In this document: piece by piece, positions 37,191 to 48,889 of the stretch | Numbering within the stretch: the first letter of the stretch is position 1 | Layout: each line of letters starts with the position of its first letter | NCBI GenBank assembly: GCA_020086605.1 | Contig: JACBWW010000004.1 | Coordinates: 32,852,030 to 32,916,029 of the forward strand | Direction of reading: 5' to 3' | DNA: 64,000 bases | Origin: Lanius collurio | Taxonomy: Eukaryota > Chordata > Aves > Passeriformes > Laniidae | Notes under the pieces: generated by a model | What the model was told of the DNA's origin: nothing | Seen by the model: the letters and a program-made list of their open reading frames with translations, nothing else | Database searches by the model: none | Made by a program: the position numbers and the translations under genes

Positions 37191-40091
37191 CTTTTATATA
37201 AAATATATACTCTGGTCATTTAGAATAGTCTGCTGTTTGTATATTCTCCACAGCTGAAATGCTAACTGTCTCAGCTATTTCACTGTCCATTCACTTTTAT
37301 ATTTAAGAATTCAAATACCAAAAGGATGTGAATAAAAAAAGAATGAGCATGGGCTGATGTGATCTGTCTCTTAGTTTTGTCTTTGCAACAATATTTTCCC
37401 TTCCCTAGACAAGCCTAGAAATCAGGGGGCACTCTCTTTTTAGTGCACATGATATTTCAAATGCAAACCTTTTTATTTCATTGTGCATCATAATGACAAA
37501 AAGTAATGCTGCAGCTCACTTTTAAACAGCCAGGTTTTTTGTCAGATAACAGAGTTGGGGTCACGCTCTAGACTGTAGGCATTTAAATCAGACAGTTCAT
37601 GCTTCAAGTCATGCATGGCTGCCAATGTGTCTCAGATTGTCTCTTTCACCAGTACAGTGTCCTTCAGTGTCTTGGATACATAGGTAACCTTCAAATATTC
37701 TGGTTGGGAACAAAAATTTAACCAAGACAAACTTCAGGGCATTCTCTCAGAGGTGGTCAACATTGCTAGAATGTGGCAGTAGTTGAACAATGTAAATGTT
37801 GTGGCTTTGTTCTAGCTACAAAGAAACTGCAGGCAAGGCTGACAGTGTTAGTTAGAATCTTGTGTAGACCCATTTAAGAAGGTAGTTACTGTCTAATAAT
37901 AGCAGCAGGTTTAATGTGGGGGTTTTAAAAGATGTATTAACTGTTCTTGATTAAACTCAGAACAACCTGAGGCTACTGTGACTCAAGTAGGAGCCAGGTC
38001 ACTTTGTGCTTTATGTTCTTTGTTCTTTCTGCCCCTTGCACAAGTGCAGAAACAGATTCACATATAGGCATCCCGAATTTGGAAGCCTCTACTAGTAAAA
38101 GCAGAGGTGAAAATGAAGGAACAGGCCAAGTTATCAAAAAATCTGATTTTGCTGGTGCTGGTCCTGGTGGTGTGGTGGTTAATATGTAACTAATTAAGAA
38201 TTAAGAGCCTTTTGAGAGAGAAGAAAGTAACATAATGGCTATGATCCTTCATAGTGGGCATGGATATGTTATACACAGTTATGTATGACTTGTCCTTGCA
38301 TATATACTAACTTTTCATGTAACTCCTCAAAGCCCTAACCTGGACTATGTAGTAAGATTTTTATGCCACAGGTTTCTCTCAGTTACTTTTTAATCTTAGT
38401 TTTGGCCTTTTGCCCTTAAAAATTTAATGTTATTTCATTACAGATCAAATATCAGTCAGTGTTAAGTCTTGACTCTATGAAAAAGATAGAGCTGAAAATT
38501 CCCACCAGCAGTCCTAAAGGTACTGGCTAGAATATGTAACTGAAACAGTGGAAATAATTAACCAGAACTACCCACCCTAGAATCCAAGGTACACAGAATT
38601 GCACTCATTGTTCTGTTGTCTTGGTATGAGCTGTCATGCCTGCCTTCCTCACACTGATAGTTCTCTAGGCTTGAGATTCAATTATTCTGATTTCTTGCCC
38701 TGAATCCTACTTCTAATGGAAGTAAGCGACTGAAGTAGTCTGATTTCAGGTAGCCCATAGTGTACTTGACATTGTGGAATTGAGCTGTCTTATCTTCTAC
38801 CCTGTGCTGCTGGAAAACTAACTGGGAGGTACTTCTGAGCAAATTCTCACAGATGCTTTTTGTGAAGCACTTCCTAGAGACAGCTTCTCAGTGTTGTTAA
38901 AATGGGAACAGGCTGGATGTACAAGTGACACGCTGCATGAAAAATGAAGCAACGGAATTAAGAACTCTGGTTTACATGGAATCTTGCCTGCATAATTTAA
39001 AAAATGTTATCCCTAGTTTTGGCCAGTTGCTGCAACAGTTTATTCCTTACAATAAGTAAACTAATATAACTAAGACACCAATTAGAGTATAGCAGTGTTC
39101 TGATGTTCACTGTCTTCCCTAATGATGTTCTTATAATACTTGAAAGTCACCAGCTGAAGTAACTTTTAATAAAGTTTGTGAAAGTTTGATACTGCTATTT
39201 TATATTTGACTTCCTTGGGGGCGGGGGTTGTGTCCATGCTGGGCTGTGGCAGTCTAAAAGCTGCGTAGTGAGCAGGCAAGTGGCTGTTGTCAATGCTTAC
39301 ATCCCTAACCTTACCTTCTGGGCATCCTCACACTCTGAAACCCCTGCCTTTTGTAAAATGTTGATTGCATATCTGTGTACTACCAAAATAAATACTGCAA
39401 TTATTCCTAAAGGTGCGAGCTGAAAAAAATACAGAAAATTTTACAGCTTGAGACTGTCCATAAGACGGAAGTCCATGAGTCTTCTATGAGTTAAGATTTA
39501 ACCATGAAATGCATAAGTGAAGAACTCACTGCTGCTATCTGATTGCATGGATCAATGCAAACAGGTGAAAAGGATGAAACCAGGAATAGAAACAAACACC
39601 ATGCCATGTAGTTGCTGCTGGAGGCTGTTTCCTGCTTTCCTTCTGGCTCTATGTGCTGTCAAAGATGAGTCTTATTGGCAAAATCAGGTTATAGGCAAAA
39701 GGTTTATGACAACTTACCTATTTCTTCACTATGTTCTCCTTATATTCCATTATTATTTTAGGTTTTGGATAGAAGGCCAAACCATAAGTATCCTGGGAAG
39801 GTATCACTGTATGTTTACTCTCTTCTGATACTAAGAGTACTGGGATAGAAGGAGCCATAGACAAATACAACATAAGACTCATATAAGTAATTACCAAAAC
39901 TTAATCTGCCCCTTTACATAACAGCTTTAAGGAGTCAGATTGCTGCAACTGCATGCAGTCACAGTATGATGATTAATTTGCTTGTAGCATACTTTACTCC
40001 TAATATGCAATATCACTGTCAAACCTCCACATTCTTTGCCTTGGATTAATGGACATTAATGGTCATGGCATATTGATTCCTTCCAACACAG

Positions 40092-40216
40092 GTTGCTGAT
40101 GCTCTGCAACTTCTCTGCAGTTTTCAGTGACAACTGGTGGCTTCCTTCTGCATCATGTCTGCAAATTACAAGTGCAGATACCTTACAAGTGGGATGCCAT
40201 CATGAAGTGCAGACAG
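40092..40216 (+). pseudogene. EXD1: EXD1 exonuclease-domain exon, frameshifted
   Basis: After acceptor TTCCAACACAG the sequence reads VADALQ (family VADVLQ). Eleven extra bases, CTTCTCTGCAG at 40110-40120, follow, and the family sequence resumes in another frame as FSVTTGGFLLHH (family FSMETGGFLP). That frame stops at TAA 40217-40219, about eleven codons short of the usual exon end. The insertion resembles a splice acceptor itself, so a shortened exon starting at 40121 is possible, but the stop remains. Confidence 0.65.
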
Positions 40217-40784
40217 TAACTTCAGTGAGGCACCTTGTGAAGACTCAGTTGTGAGCTGTCCTTTGCCCGTCTTGAGATGTTTCTGTGAGGTGGGGTTTTT
40301 TTGTTTGGTTGGTTTTTTTAAGAGCAAGGCAGTAAGCAGTGATTAAATTGCTGTAGTTAAAGACATTTTGTAACACTGCCTTGGGAGACAGGTGCAAGCA
40401 TTAGTCGGCATCAGTGCTTATGCTGGTATTTCCTAATAGCTCATTTGAAATTCAGGTTTTGAAGAACCATAAAGATTGTACAATACAGGATATATATAGC
40501 TCGGGTGGGAAAATGTTCTGAATATCTTAATATTTTTTGACTAATTCGAAAACCTAGTTTTGACAGAGCAAATTGCTTAAAATGAATCATGAGTCAATTG
40601 GGGAAAAGGGGAACTTTTACTGACAACAATATTAGAATAAAAAAGTTCTTGTGCAGTTCAGCAGCCAAACCATCATTCTCTATTTTTCTTGGTTTTATTA
40701 ATCTTTCAGATGGGGACAAGTGTGGGGAAACTTGATGGGCCAAGAACTTCTAAGATCGGGGGAACATAAGCTTGATTAAATATA

Positions 40785-41675
40785 CTATTTCGTATGGAAG
40801 GGACCTACAATGAGCATCTAATCCAACTGCCTGAGCAGTTCAGGGCTGGCCAAGTTAAAGCCTGGTATTAAGGGCATTGTCCAAATGCCTCTTAAAAACT
40901 GACAGCTTGGGGCATTGACCACCTCTCTAGGAAGCTTGTTCCAGTGTTTCACCACCCTCTGAGCCAAGAAATGCTCCCTAATATCCAGACTAAACCTTCT
41001 CTGGTGCAGCTTTGAACCACTCCCATGTGTCCTGTCTCTGGATGCCAGGGAGAAGAGCTCAGCACCTTCTTCTCCACTGACCAGCTGGTGATGCTGTGTT
41101 TGATGCATCCCAAGATGCCAGGGCACAGTGCTGACTCCCACTGAGCTTGCTGCTAACCAGATCCCTGCAGGGCTGCCAACCAGAACCCTGCAGGGCTGCT
41201 TTCCAGCCACTTTCCCAATATATACTTGTGTCCAGTGTTATTCCATCCTAGATGCAGAATCAGGCATTTCAATGGGAAAATTTTATCCTATTAATTTTAG
41301 CCGAATGCTCCAATCTATGTAGATCCCTCTCCAAGGCCTCTTGTTCCTCAAGAGTCAGCAACACCTCCCAGTTTGGTACCATCAGCAAACTTGCTTATAG
41401 TGCCTTCAACTCCTGCATGCAGATTTTTGATAAATATACTGAACAGAATATGCTCTAGAATTGAACCACAAGGAATACCAATGGTATTCCTCAACTGATG
41501 CCAGTTGCCAGCCAGATAGATGTAGCTCCATTCACTAGAACCCTTTGAGCTCTGTCCTTTGGCCAGTTCTTCACCCAGAGCACCAAGAACTTATCCCACA
41601 GTTGAGCAACTTGTCCAGAAGGATGCTCTGAGGGACAGTATCAAAAACCTTACTAAAATCCAGAAAGAATGTGGC
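40785..41675 (-). mobile_element. CR1 LINE fragment (left arm of an inverted pair)
   Basis: Reverse-orientation CR1 from 'tatggaagggacctac' through 'caagaaatgctccctaat' to 'ccttactaaaatccagaa'. It abuts a plus-strand CR1 head to head. Confidence 0.9.
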
Positions 41676-42235
41676 CAGCAGGACCAGGGCAGTGATTGTC
41701 CTCCTGTACTCAGCACTGGTGAGGCCACACCTTGAACCCTGTGCCCAGTTTTGGGCCCCTCACTATGACAAGGACATTGAGGTGCTGGAGCATGTCCAGA
41801 GAAGGCCAACAGACCTGGTGAAGGCTCTGGAGCATAAGTCCTATGAGGAACAGCTGAGGGAGCTGAGGTTGTTTAGTGTGAAGAAAAGGAGGCTCAGAAG
41901 GGACTTTATTGCTCTCTACAAGTATCTGAAAGGAAGTTGTAGTGAGGTGGGGATTGGTCTCTTTCCTCTGGTAACAAGCAACAGGATGAGAGGAAAAGGC
42001 CTCAAGTTGTGCCAGAGGAGGTTTAGATTAGAGGAAAAGTTGCTTCCCTGAAAGGGAAGCACTGGAACAGGCTGCCCAGGAAAGTGATGTAGTCACCATC
42101 CCTAAAGGTATTTAGGAGATGTGAGCATGTGGCACTTAGGGATGTGGTTTAGTGGTGGACTTTGCAGTGCTGGCTTAACAATTGGACTTGATATTTGAGG
42201 TTTTTCCAAGATAAATTATACTATGATTCTATAAT
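41676..42235 (+). mobile_element. CR1 LINE fragment with reverse-transcriptase C-terminus
   Basis: Plus-strand CR1 encoding the usual C-terminal run ([18 protein letters not shown], then EVLEHVQRR) and ending in the CR1 tail 'actatgattctata'. The frame is broken near 42050, so the copy is inactive. Confidence 0.93.
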
Positions 42236-42271
42236 TTTGCTGGGATTTTTAATCACGTGACCTTGCTTTTT

Positions 42272-42287
42272 GGGGGGGGGGGGGGGG
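42272..42287. repeat. Poly-G run of 16
   Basis: Uninterrupted G tract about 35 bp after the CR1 tail. It may form G-rich structures, and its length is prone to sequencing error. Confidence 0.85.
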
Positions 42288-43239
42288 TTGAGGTGGGGTG
42301 AGAGGACTTCCAAAGAACCTGTTAAATCAGGGTACGAGATACTTCATGAGACCTCACTATATAGGCAAGATTTTTTTACTGAATAGGAACAATCTCTTTC
42401 CTACAAGAGCATTTTTCTTCCTTCATTCTGGTACGGTAACTTCTTCAGTAAATACAAATGGGTTTGCACTGCCTGTTCATAGACTTAAAATCTTTCTCAA
42501 AAGCTTGGATTAAATGTTATTTGATATTGCTACAAAACTACTCAGTGAAACTTCTAATTTGAACACAGCTCTATTTTTATGTAAGTTTTAGAATTCCAAT
42601 ACTGTCTCTCAAAATCTCTGTTTTGAGAATTCTGATGGCAATCTAAGCCAAATGACAACATGCCTTCCTTAGTTTACCAGACCAAATCATCCTATTGCCC
42701 TGAAGACTAAAAGTGGAAAATGACTGTGTAATGTGCATGCAATAAGTATACCAGTGTAAACCACTCTGTAGTCAGTTTTGCCTAGGGTATCATGGTCATG
42801 CTGTTTAACTGGGGCTTATTTTCAGGTTCTTCTAGTTTCAGTTATGATTGCTGATGATGTTACTATCCCCAGCTGCTTCCCAACTCCTTTCATAGAATTA
42901 TTTTTTTTGCCTTTAGATCTTTTATTTCAGCTCTTAGGAGTCCAACGTAGTTTCAGAGATAGATGAGAGAGAACCTAGCATTAAATACTGGAATAGGTGT
43001 GTGTTGGTTTTTGGTTTGTGTTTTGGTTGGCTGGGTTTTTTGCTGTTTTTTATTTTTAGGAAGCAATGTCTCCTTCCAAACTTCTGCTTCTCTAACCACC
43101 ACAGGCTTGTACACAGATGGCCTTAGAAATGGAAAGCATTCAGTTGCACAGAAAATAAAGATCAACATCAGGAAATATGTTGTAAACTGCAGAAGTCTAT
43201 GATGAAAAGCTTTCTGAAATTTTTATCAACCTAAATAAC

Positions 43240-43772
43240 TGTCCTGGGACAGAGTACATTTTCTTCTCAGTAGCTGGTACAGTGCTGTGATTTTTAGATT
43301 CTGTATGAGAATAGTATTGACAACACACTGATGGTTTGGCTGCTACTCACTAGTGCTTACTCTAAGCCAAGGGCTTTTCGGTTTCCCATGCTCTGCCATG
43401 AGGAGCTGCATAAAAAAGTCGGAGAGAGCATGGCCAGGAGAGGTGATCCAAACTGGCCAAAGGGATATTCCATTCCATAGAATGCCATGCCCAGTATTAA
43501 AAATGGAGGAGTTACCTGGAAGGGAGATGATTGCTGCTCAGTGATGGAATGTTGTGCATCACTTTTTCTCTTGGATTTTATTTCTCTTTCTCCCTCCACT
43601 TATCACTACTATATTATTAGCTCATTTAAAAAAAAAACTATTAAACTATCCTATCTCAACCTACAAGGTTTGCCTTTTCTTTCCAATTATCCTCCCTACC
43701 ATGGTGGGGGTTGAAGGGACTGACCATACAGCTACATGGTATTTAATTTGTGGCTGGGATTAAACCATAACA
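43240..43772 (+). mobile_element. Solo LTR with perfect 5-bp target duplication
   Basis: Starts TGTCCTGGGACAGAG and ends 'gattaaaccataaca'. Flanked by ATAAC at 43235-43239 and 43773-43777. The TG...CA ends and the duplication define a 533-bp solo LTR, of the same family as the copies at 29652 and 51124. It is inserted 35 bp before the EXD1 exon at 43808. Confidence 0.9.
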
Positions 43773-43807
43773 ATAACTATTTTCATTTGCTCTGGGATAC
43801 ACATGAG

Positions 43808-43972
43808 AATCCTGTCATATGGTTCTTGAGACCCTTCCTAGCTTCCCTGCTTAAAGCATTTGTTCTCAAGACTATGTACCTTCTGCTGCTCCACTCATCT
43901 CTAATGGATAACTTGACGTCTGACCTAACAGCTTATTTAAATGTTTATTGGACTGGGTCTGGAGATCACCTT
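43808..43972 (+). pseudogene. EXD1: EXD1 exon after the exonuclease fold
   Basis: 55 codons starting NPVIWFLRPFLASLLK (family NPDVWFLRPMPPSLLK) and ending LTAYLNVYWTGSGDHL, with a good donor CTT|GTGAGTAC. The frame is open but several family-conserved residues differ. The acceptor region (ATACACATGAG) is weak and lies just after a solo LTR ending at 43772. Confidence 0.75.
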
Positions 43973-43999
43973 GTGAGTACAAAGGCAGGCATGTCTTTG

Positions 44000-46900
44000 T
44001 TTATTTCTCTGGTTAGTGATTGGATCTAAGGCTCTGATGGATAAACTCTGGAGGACCAAGTCACAGCAGCTTCCTTTTCTGCAGCTGTACACCCTGCTTT
44101 ATCCTACATACCTTGTTTCCTGTGTGCAGCAGCAGAAGTGATGATGTCTGTATCTACTTAGCTCCATTTCCTCCTAGTTCAGCAGCAGAACCCACCCCAC
44201 ATTTGCCTTGTGGATTGTGAGTTGCAGCTCTTAAGGCATGAGCACAGTCACCTGCACCTTCTATTCACTCTCCTCTGAGATGAGAACCACTGGGCTCAAT
44301 AGGGGCTGTATACATGTGAGGATATGAGGAGCAACAAGCAGATGTAAAGTGCTGGTATGTGGAGCTGACAGAGTTGCTTTGTTTTGGTAAGAGTGTTTGG
44401 TCCCCATATCTTGTTCTATTTTTCTCCTAATCTATCAACTTCACAGCTGAGTTGGTTTGCATATGCTGTCTGTTTCTGAGTAATGTTTATTGACCAAAGA
44501 TATTTATTTCTATAAAAGTGTCACTGAGTTATACTGGTCCTACTCATTTATTCTCACTTTTGTTATCTTAAAAAAATAGTGAAAAATCAAGTAAAGTAAC
44601 ATTTTTCATCTTTGGTTACATAGAACCAGTAGTAGTGTGTGCTCAGGTACCTTGGAGTGGCTGGATGGTGGACACTTCTGTAATTGCTTGTTAATTTTTA
44701 TAGCAGAAAGTGGAGGAAATGAGATTTTTGGTGAAAGAGCTTGACTTATTGCACTACTGGAAAGAACAGGTCCATGCAAACCAAACAAGCAGTGGTATTG
44801 GTGCAGTCATTCTCCGATCAATGAAATAATCTTGTGAGGGCTTGCACTAACTGTGTAAGATATTGTTGGTATTAAATTTGGGTGAAAAGTGCATGGTCAA
44901 ACATCCTCATTCATCAGAAAGAGACCGAACAAACATGATTAAATCATTTTAGTGCCTCATGTTTGCAGTTGTGAATGTCTTGAAGTATTTATTAGGAAAA
45001 GAGAATGCAGTTCTATCTTCATGAAAAAAACTGTATTTTTCTTTGCCCTGGTTTACAAAGCCTTGAAGCACAGACTTGAATCCCTTGGGAATTACTTAAG
45101 GGCTCGGAGCTGTAAATCCCATTATTGAGGATTTAGGAGTCAATTAGATAACCATAAGAGGTCATAGTTGCTTCACAGATATAAGAGAGGAGGTTATATG
45201 TGAAAACCTTTTCTCTTTAGAGGAAAGCTGCCAAAAAAGAAGGTTGTTCCTAGTTCATGGAAAAAAATTAGCTTCAAACATGAATTTCTAATGTGAAATG
45301 CATGCAAAAGTAGGCATGACACAAGGGAAAAGAACAGTTTATTAAAAGGAAGATTATACAAATTCTGGTTTGTAATGGGCTATTTGTAGAATTTTTAAAG
45401 TGGTTCTCAGCTTGCTGAAGACAATCCTTTTGTAAATCCATTTATTCCATAAGATTACCCAAGGAATTAATTTGATCCTGAGTATTTCAAATGGTGTTTT
45501 GAAGATCTATTTGATATCTCATCTGGTTGGCATATTTCCTGCATTCTAAAGCAGTTGCCTTCTGAAGTGACCAGTTTAGAAATCTAGTATGGGTAGTAAA
45601 AGTAGCCATTTTCACTATCATTTCACTGATAATAATTTTCTGTTGTTTCTATATCTTGTGAGTAGATCACATGACTAAAAGTTTCTTCTACTTTATTTGA
45701 AATCTGTTTGCAATACATATTTAAACTCCAAATGTGTAGTGTGATTTAGTTAAATCTTGTCTGTTACTTCAGTTTTCTTACCTCAGTAAGTAAACAAAGT
45801 TATCTTTGAGGGAATCCTTTTCAAGTTGATGAGTTCAGCTAAACCTGTTCTAAGACAAAAAGGAAAAAAAACCCCAAACCCTTTGTTTGTGCAATTATAG
45901 GTTTTCCAGCTGTCTGTATTATTTCCTTGAATCAAAAATCGAAATTCAGATCTGATTCTCGGAATGAAGGAATAGTCAAAGTACTTACCCACATACCCAC
46001 TGGCATTTATTGTAGTGCTCTTTCATGTTTATATAGAAGTTTATCTACCACTAAAATCTGTTACGCCTTCATGCACTTCATGGAGCAACAGTTGAAAGTT
46101 ACCTGGAAAATGCTTTTACTGGACTATGTGTTCTCCAGATGTGATCTTGTGCAGTTCCAACAATGCTTCAGCAGAAGTAATCGATCTCCTTGGATTCCAA
46201 AGTACATACCAATGCCAGAGAAACATTTTGGAAATCTAAAATATGTTATCTACTATCCTCTCTCTGTGCTGGAGAACTGGAAGAGAGGCCTCTGTTGCTG
46301 AAGCAGGACTGCAGCAAAGCCAAATAAATGCTCTAGGGCCAAAAAGGTACCTTGCACTACTTTAGCTGCTAAATGGGAAGAGGGACTGAACAGGAACCAT
46401 CTGTGGTACATCAAGCCTTTACTTGAAAGTTGTGGGAGTGAACGTCAGTAGGAAAGAAAGTCTCCAAGTTACCACAGCCTCTTTGATTTACAGGCACTTG
46501 GAGGATATGACCAGATCTGGAAACCAACTAATTTCCATCACTCCAGGTAAGGAAGCATCTTCTGGGCCCTTGTCTGTTCTTTTTTCAGGTCTTGGATTGT
46601 GCTGAATGAGCAGAACCACCAAGTCTTCAGGCTTTTGACAAAGGGAACTTTTCTTACACAGACACGCCTTCTGTTGTGCCTCTGGGCTACAGAGGTGTTT
46701 GAGTACATCCTGCCTTCCTAGAGCAATGAACAGAGCCATGCTTCCCTGGCCCACTCTTGTTTCCTCTGGTCTTACTGAGTGATGTCACACAGAAGAATGC
46801 TTTTTTTTTTCCTTCCCCCATTCCACCAAACTTATGACACTCCCATGTAAACTATACTTGCAAAACAAGTACACGGATACAATTTCCATCATGAGACTTC

Positions 46901-48690
46901 ATTAAACATGGAGTACTGAAGCTGGATGGAATACAGAGCCACACCCCTTCCCATCTCTAGCTGTTGCGTGTTGAATCTTAGCTCCTGGATCAGCATTTCA
47001 CTCAACTTCATCTTGGACTTGCATGGTAGTATTCACCTAATCTGTCTTGGCTCACTGCCACATCTAGTTCATAATACCAATGGCTTTTTTGTATAATAAG
47101 GTATTGGGGTATACTTGGTGGAAAAGATGATTTAGCTTTCCAGTTGCAGGTTGCCTGTGAAGTGAATAAAGCTAAGTAACAACCAGTAATGTTAACTAAT
47201 GACTACTGGGGCAATTACCTACTCTCATCCTCTTGTCTAGTCAGGGTATGCAACCTCTGGAAGCAGATTAGAAGCATACTCTCTTTTTTCTCGTCTTGGA
47301 AATAGCAGCAAGGAAAAGTGAATTTGCATTATCATGGAGTAAAAGCCAATACTGTTCACTTGACCTTATGGATCACTTCATCCACTTAGAGCTGAGCAAA
47401 GACAAGAGTGAAGAAGGCTGATGAATATAATTGCCAATTGTCACCACTCTTTCTTTGGCTCTGTATGCCCAATCTCTGCAGTCAATTTGCCACAGGCACC
47501 TTTTCTTTCCCGGTGATAAGTTTCTATACCCTCTAACAGGCCTCCATTAGTGGCAAAATACCAGAATCACTTTCTGACTAAATGCACAGCTCCTACTAGG
47601 GTCAGATCATCCTTGTGGTCTACAACATTTTCAAGAGTGCTTGATTTCAAGCTTATGCATAATGGCATGTGCTAGTAGTCTGATTTACTAGCAACAGTGA
47701 AGTTTTGCCAGCGGTTCACAACAGCCACAAGAGATAATGCAACATTCTTCTTAATGTAGTACTTGCAGAAGAGAATGAAGAAGAAAATAGAGAAAAAAAA
47801 TAATAAAAAGGAAGGAAATAATAAGAAAGGCATCTCATTGGTCCTGATATTTTTGGAAAGGTATGTGGACACCTTCTGTGGTTTCCTGTGTTATCACCTG
47901 CAAGTGGTAGTTGAGTCTTCTGAATGGTGGATGCTCCCTCCTAAGTAAAGGAAGAACACTCCCTGACTTTTTACCCACAAACCAGATGCAAAGCGGTGAC
48001 CTCTGATCCTCAGTGCGTCATTATCGAAACTCTCAGCTTCCCTCTTCCATGTCTTTCAGAAACTGATAATCTTCCATAGTGCTGAGGGGGAGGAGTGAAC
48101 ACAAACTTCTCACCCTGAAAGTCTTGGCAATTTCCTGCATTTTCAGTGTAACTGTCTGCCAGCAGTAATTGTTCTTCTTGTGGATGCACACACTTAGGAA
48201 AATGTGTTTCTGTTTCTCTGCAGCTCTGTCACTAGAAAAGAGCTAGTAAAGGAGCTGTGTGTGCACTTTTTTAACCCTCCTTGTGGATTCATACTGACCG
48301 TTGTTATGTACTTAGAAATGCAGACGTGTTCTCTTGTTTAGGACTTAAATTCAAAGAAGCAAATGCAGCCAAGGAACCCTTTGGTGTAGGGAAGCAAATA
48401 TTTTCCTAGAAGTGCAGAGTCCTCTTGTTTAAGAGGTGACAGTTCACATGCAGAGCGCTGGTACCCCAGGGGAGCTGCACAGCCATGTGCAGCACAGTTG
48501 ATATCCCCTGTACACTCATGGTAAAGCTGCAGTAGATAAGGTGCTGTGCTGTCTGCGAGAGCAGAAGGATTGTTGTGTTCCATTGGCTAATTACAGCAGG
48601 AGCTCACCCCTGGTTCTAACAAAAGTATAGTATGTATTTTCATAAGTATTGATTTGATTTCTTTTCTGGTTCTTTTTCCTTATTTGTCCA
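44000..48690. other. Long stretch between the last two EXD1 exons, no gene seen
   Basis: 4.7 kb of unique-looking sequence. A 124-codon plus-strand frame at 45927-46301 has no family resemblance and no splice context that I trust. No repeats were identified with confidence. Confidence 0.5.
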
Positions 48691-48701
48691 TTTGCATGGA
48701 G

Positions 48702-48884
48702 CTGCCAGAGGAGCAGTGTCAGCTGGCAGACATCCAGAAGCTGAGAAGGGAGAAAGCAATAGAACACTACAAAATTAATGAGGATGGTCTTTTGATCAAA
48801 CCATGGAATTTAATAGAAAGGAACAATCCACAGAAGGATGGAAACTACAGAGATGATGGGTATTGCTTTCCCACAAAAAAATAG
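48702..48884 (+). pseudogene. EXD1: EXD1 C-terminal exon
   Basis: The frame CMELPEEQCQLADIQKLRRE continues as KAIEHYKINEDGLLIK to TAG at 48882, matching the mammalian run CMELPEEL...FQKQRREKA...N.QGLLIR. Homology begins upstream of 48702, but the only AG available as acceptor after the pyrimidine tract is inside ATGGAG (48700-48701). Using it would keep phase with the 43808 exon. The protein would end earlier than in mammals. Confidence 0.75.
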
Positions 48885-48889
48885 CAGAG

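Larger units (their letters stand above)
34212..48884 (+). pseudogene. EXD1: EXD1 (3'-5' exonuclease domain containing 1), apparently decayed
   Basis: Known: EXD1 joins an N-terminal LSm domain to a DEDD-family exonuclease fold that is inactive in insects and mammals, and acts as an RNA-binding adaptor in the piRNA pathway of germ cells. In mammals it lies between CHP1 and INO80 in the INO80 direction. Seen: an LSm exon at 34212-34280, an exonuclease-domain exon at 40092-40216 with an 11-nt insertion and then a premature TAA, an open exon at 43808-43972, and a C-terminal exon at 48702-48884. The exon with the core (normally ending VFDTQ) is not recognisable, apart from a weak trace near 38.7 kb. 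The first LSm exon may be in the gap. Inferred: a pseudogene in this bird. An alternative is a short surviving isoform, or an assembly error at the frameshift. Confidence 0.7.

Noticed and set aside
39760..39800. Short interval with acceptor TTATTATTTTAG and donor AAG|GTATCA
   Set aside because: Thirteen codons with no similarity to EXD1; splice-like borders of this quality occur by chance in AT-rich DNA.
41671..42051. A 126-codon protein-like frame
   Set aside because: It is the reverse-transcriptase C-terminus of an inactive CR1 element, not a host gene.
45927..46301. A 124-codon plus-strand frame in the EXD1 interval
   Set aside because: No resemblance to EXD1 or any family I know, and no usable borders around a coding core.
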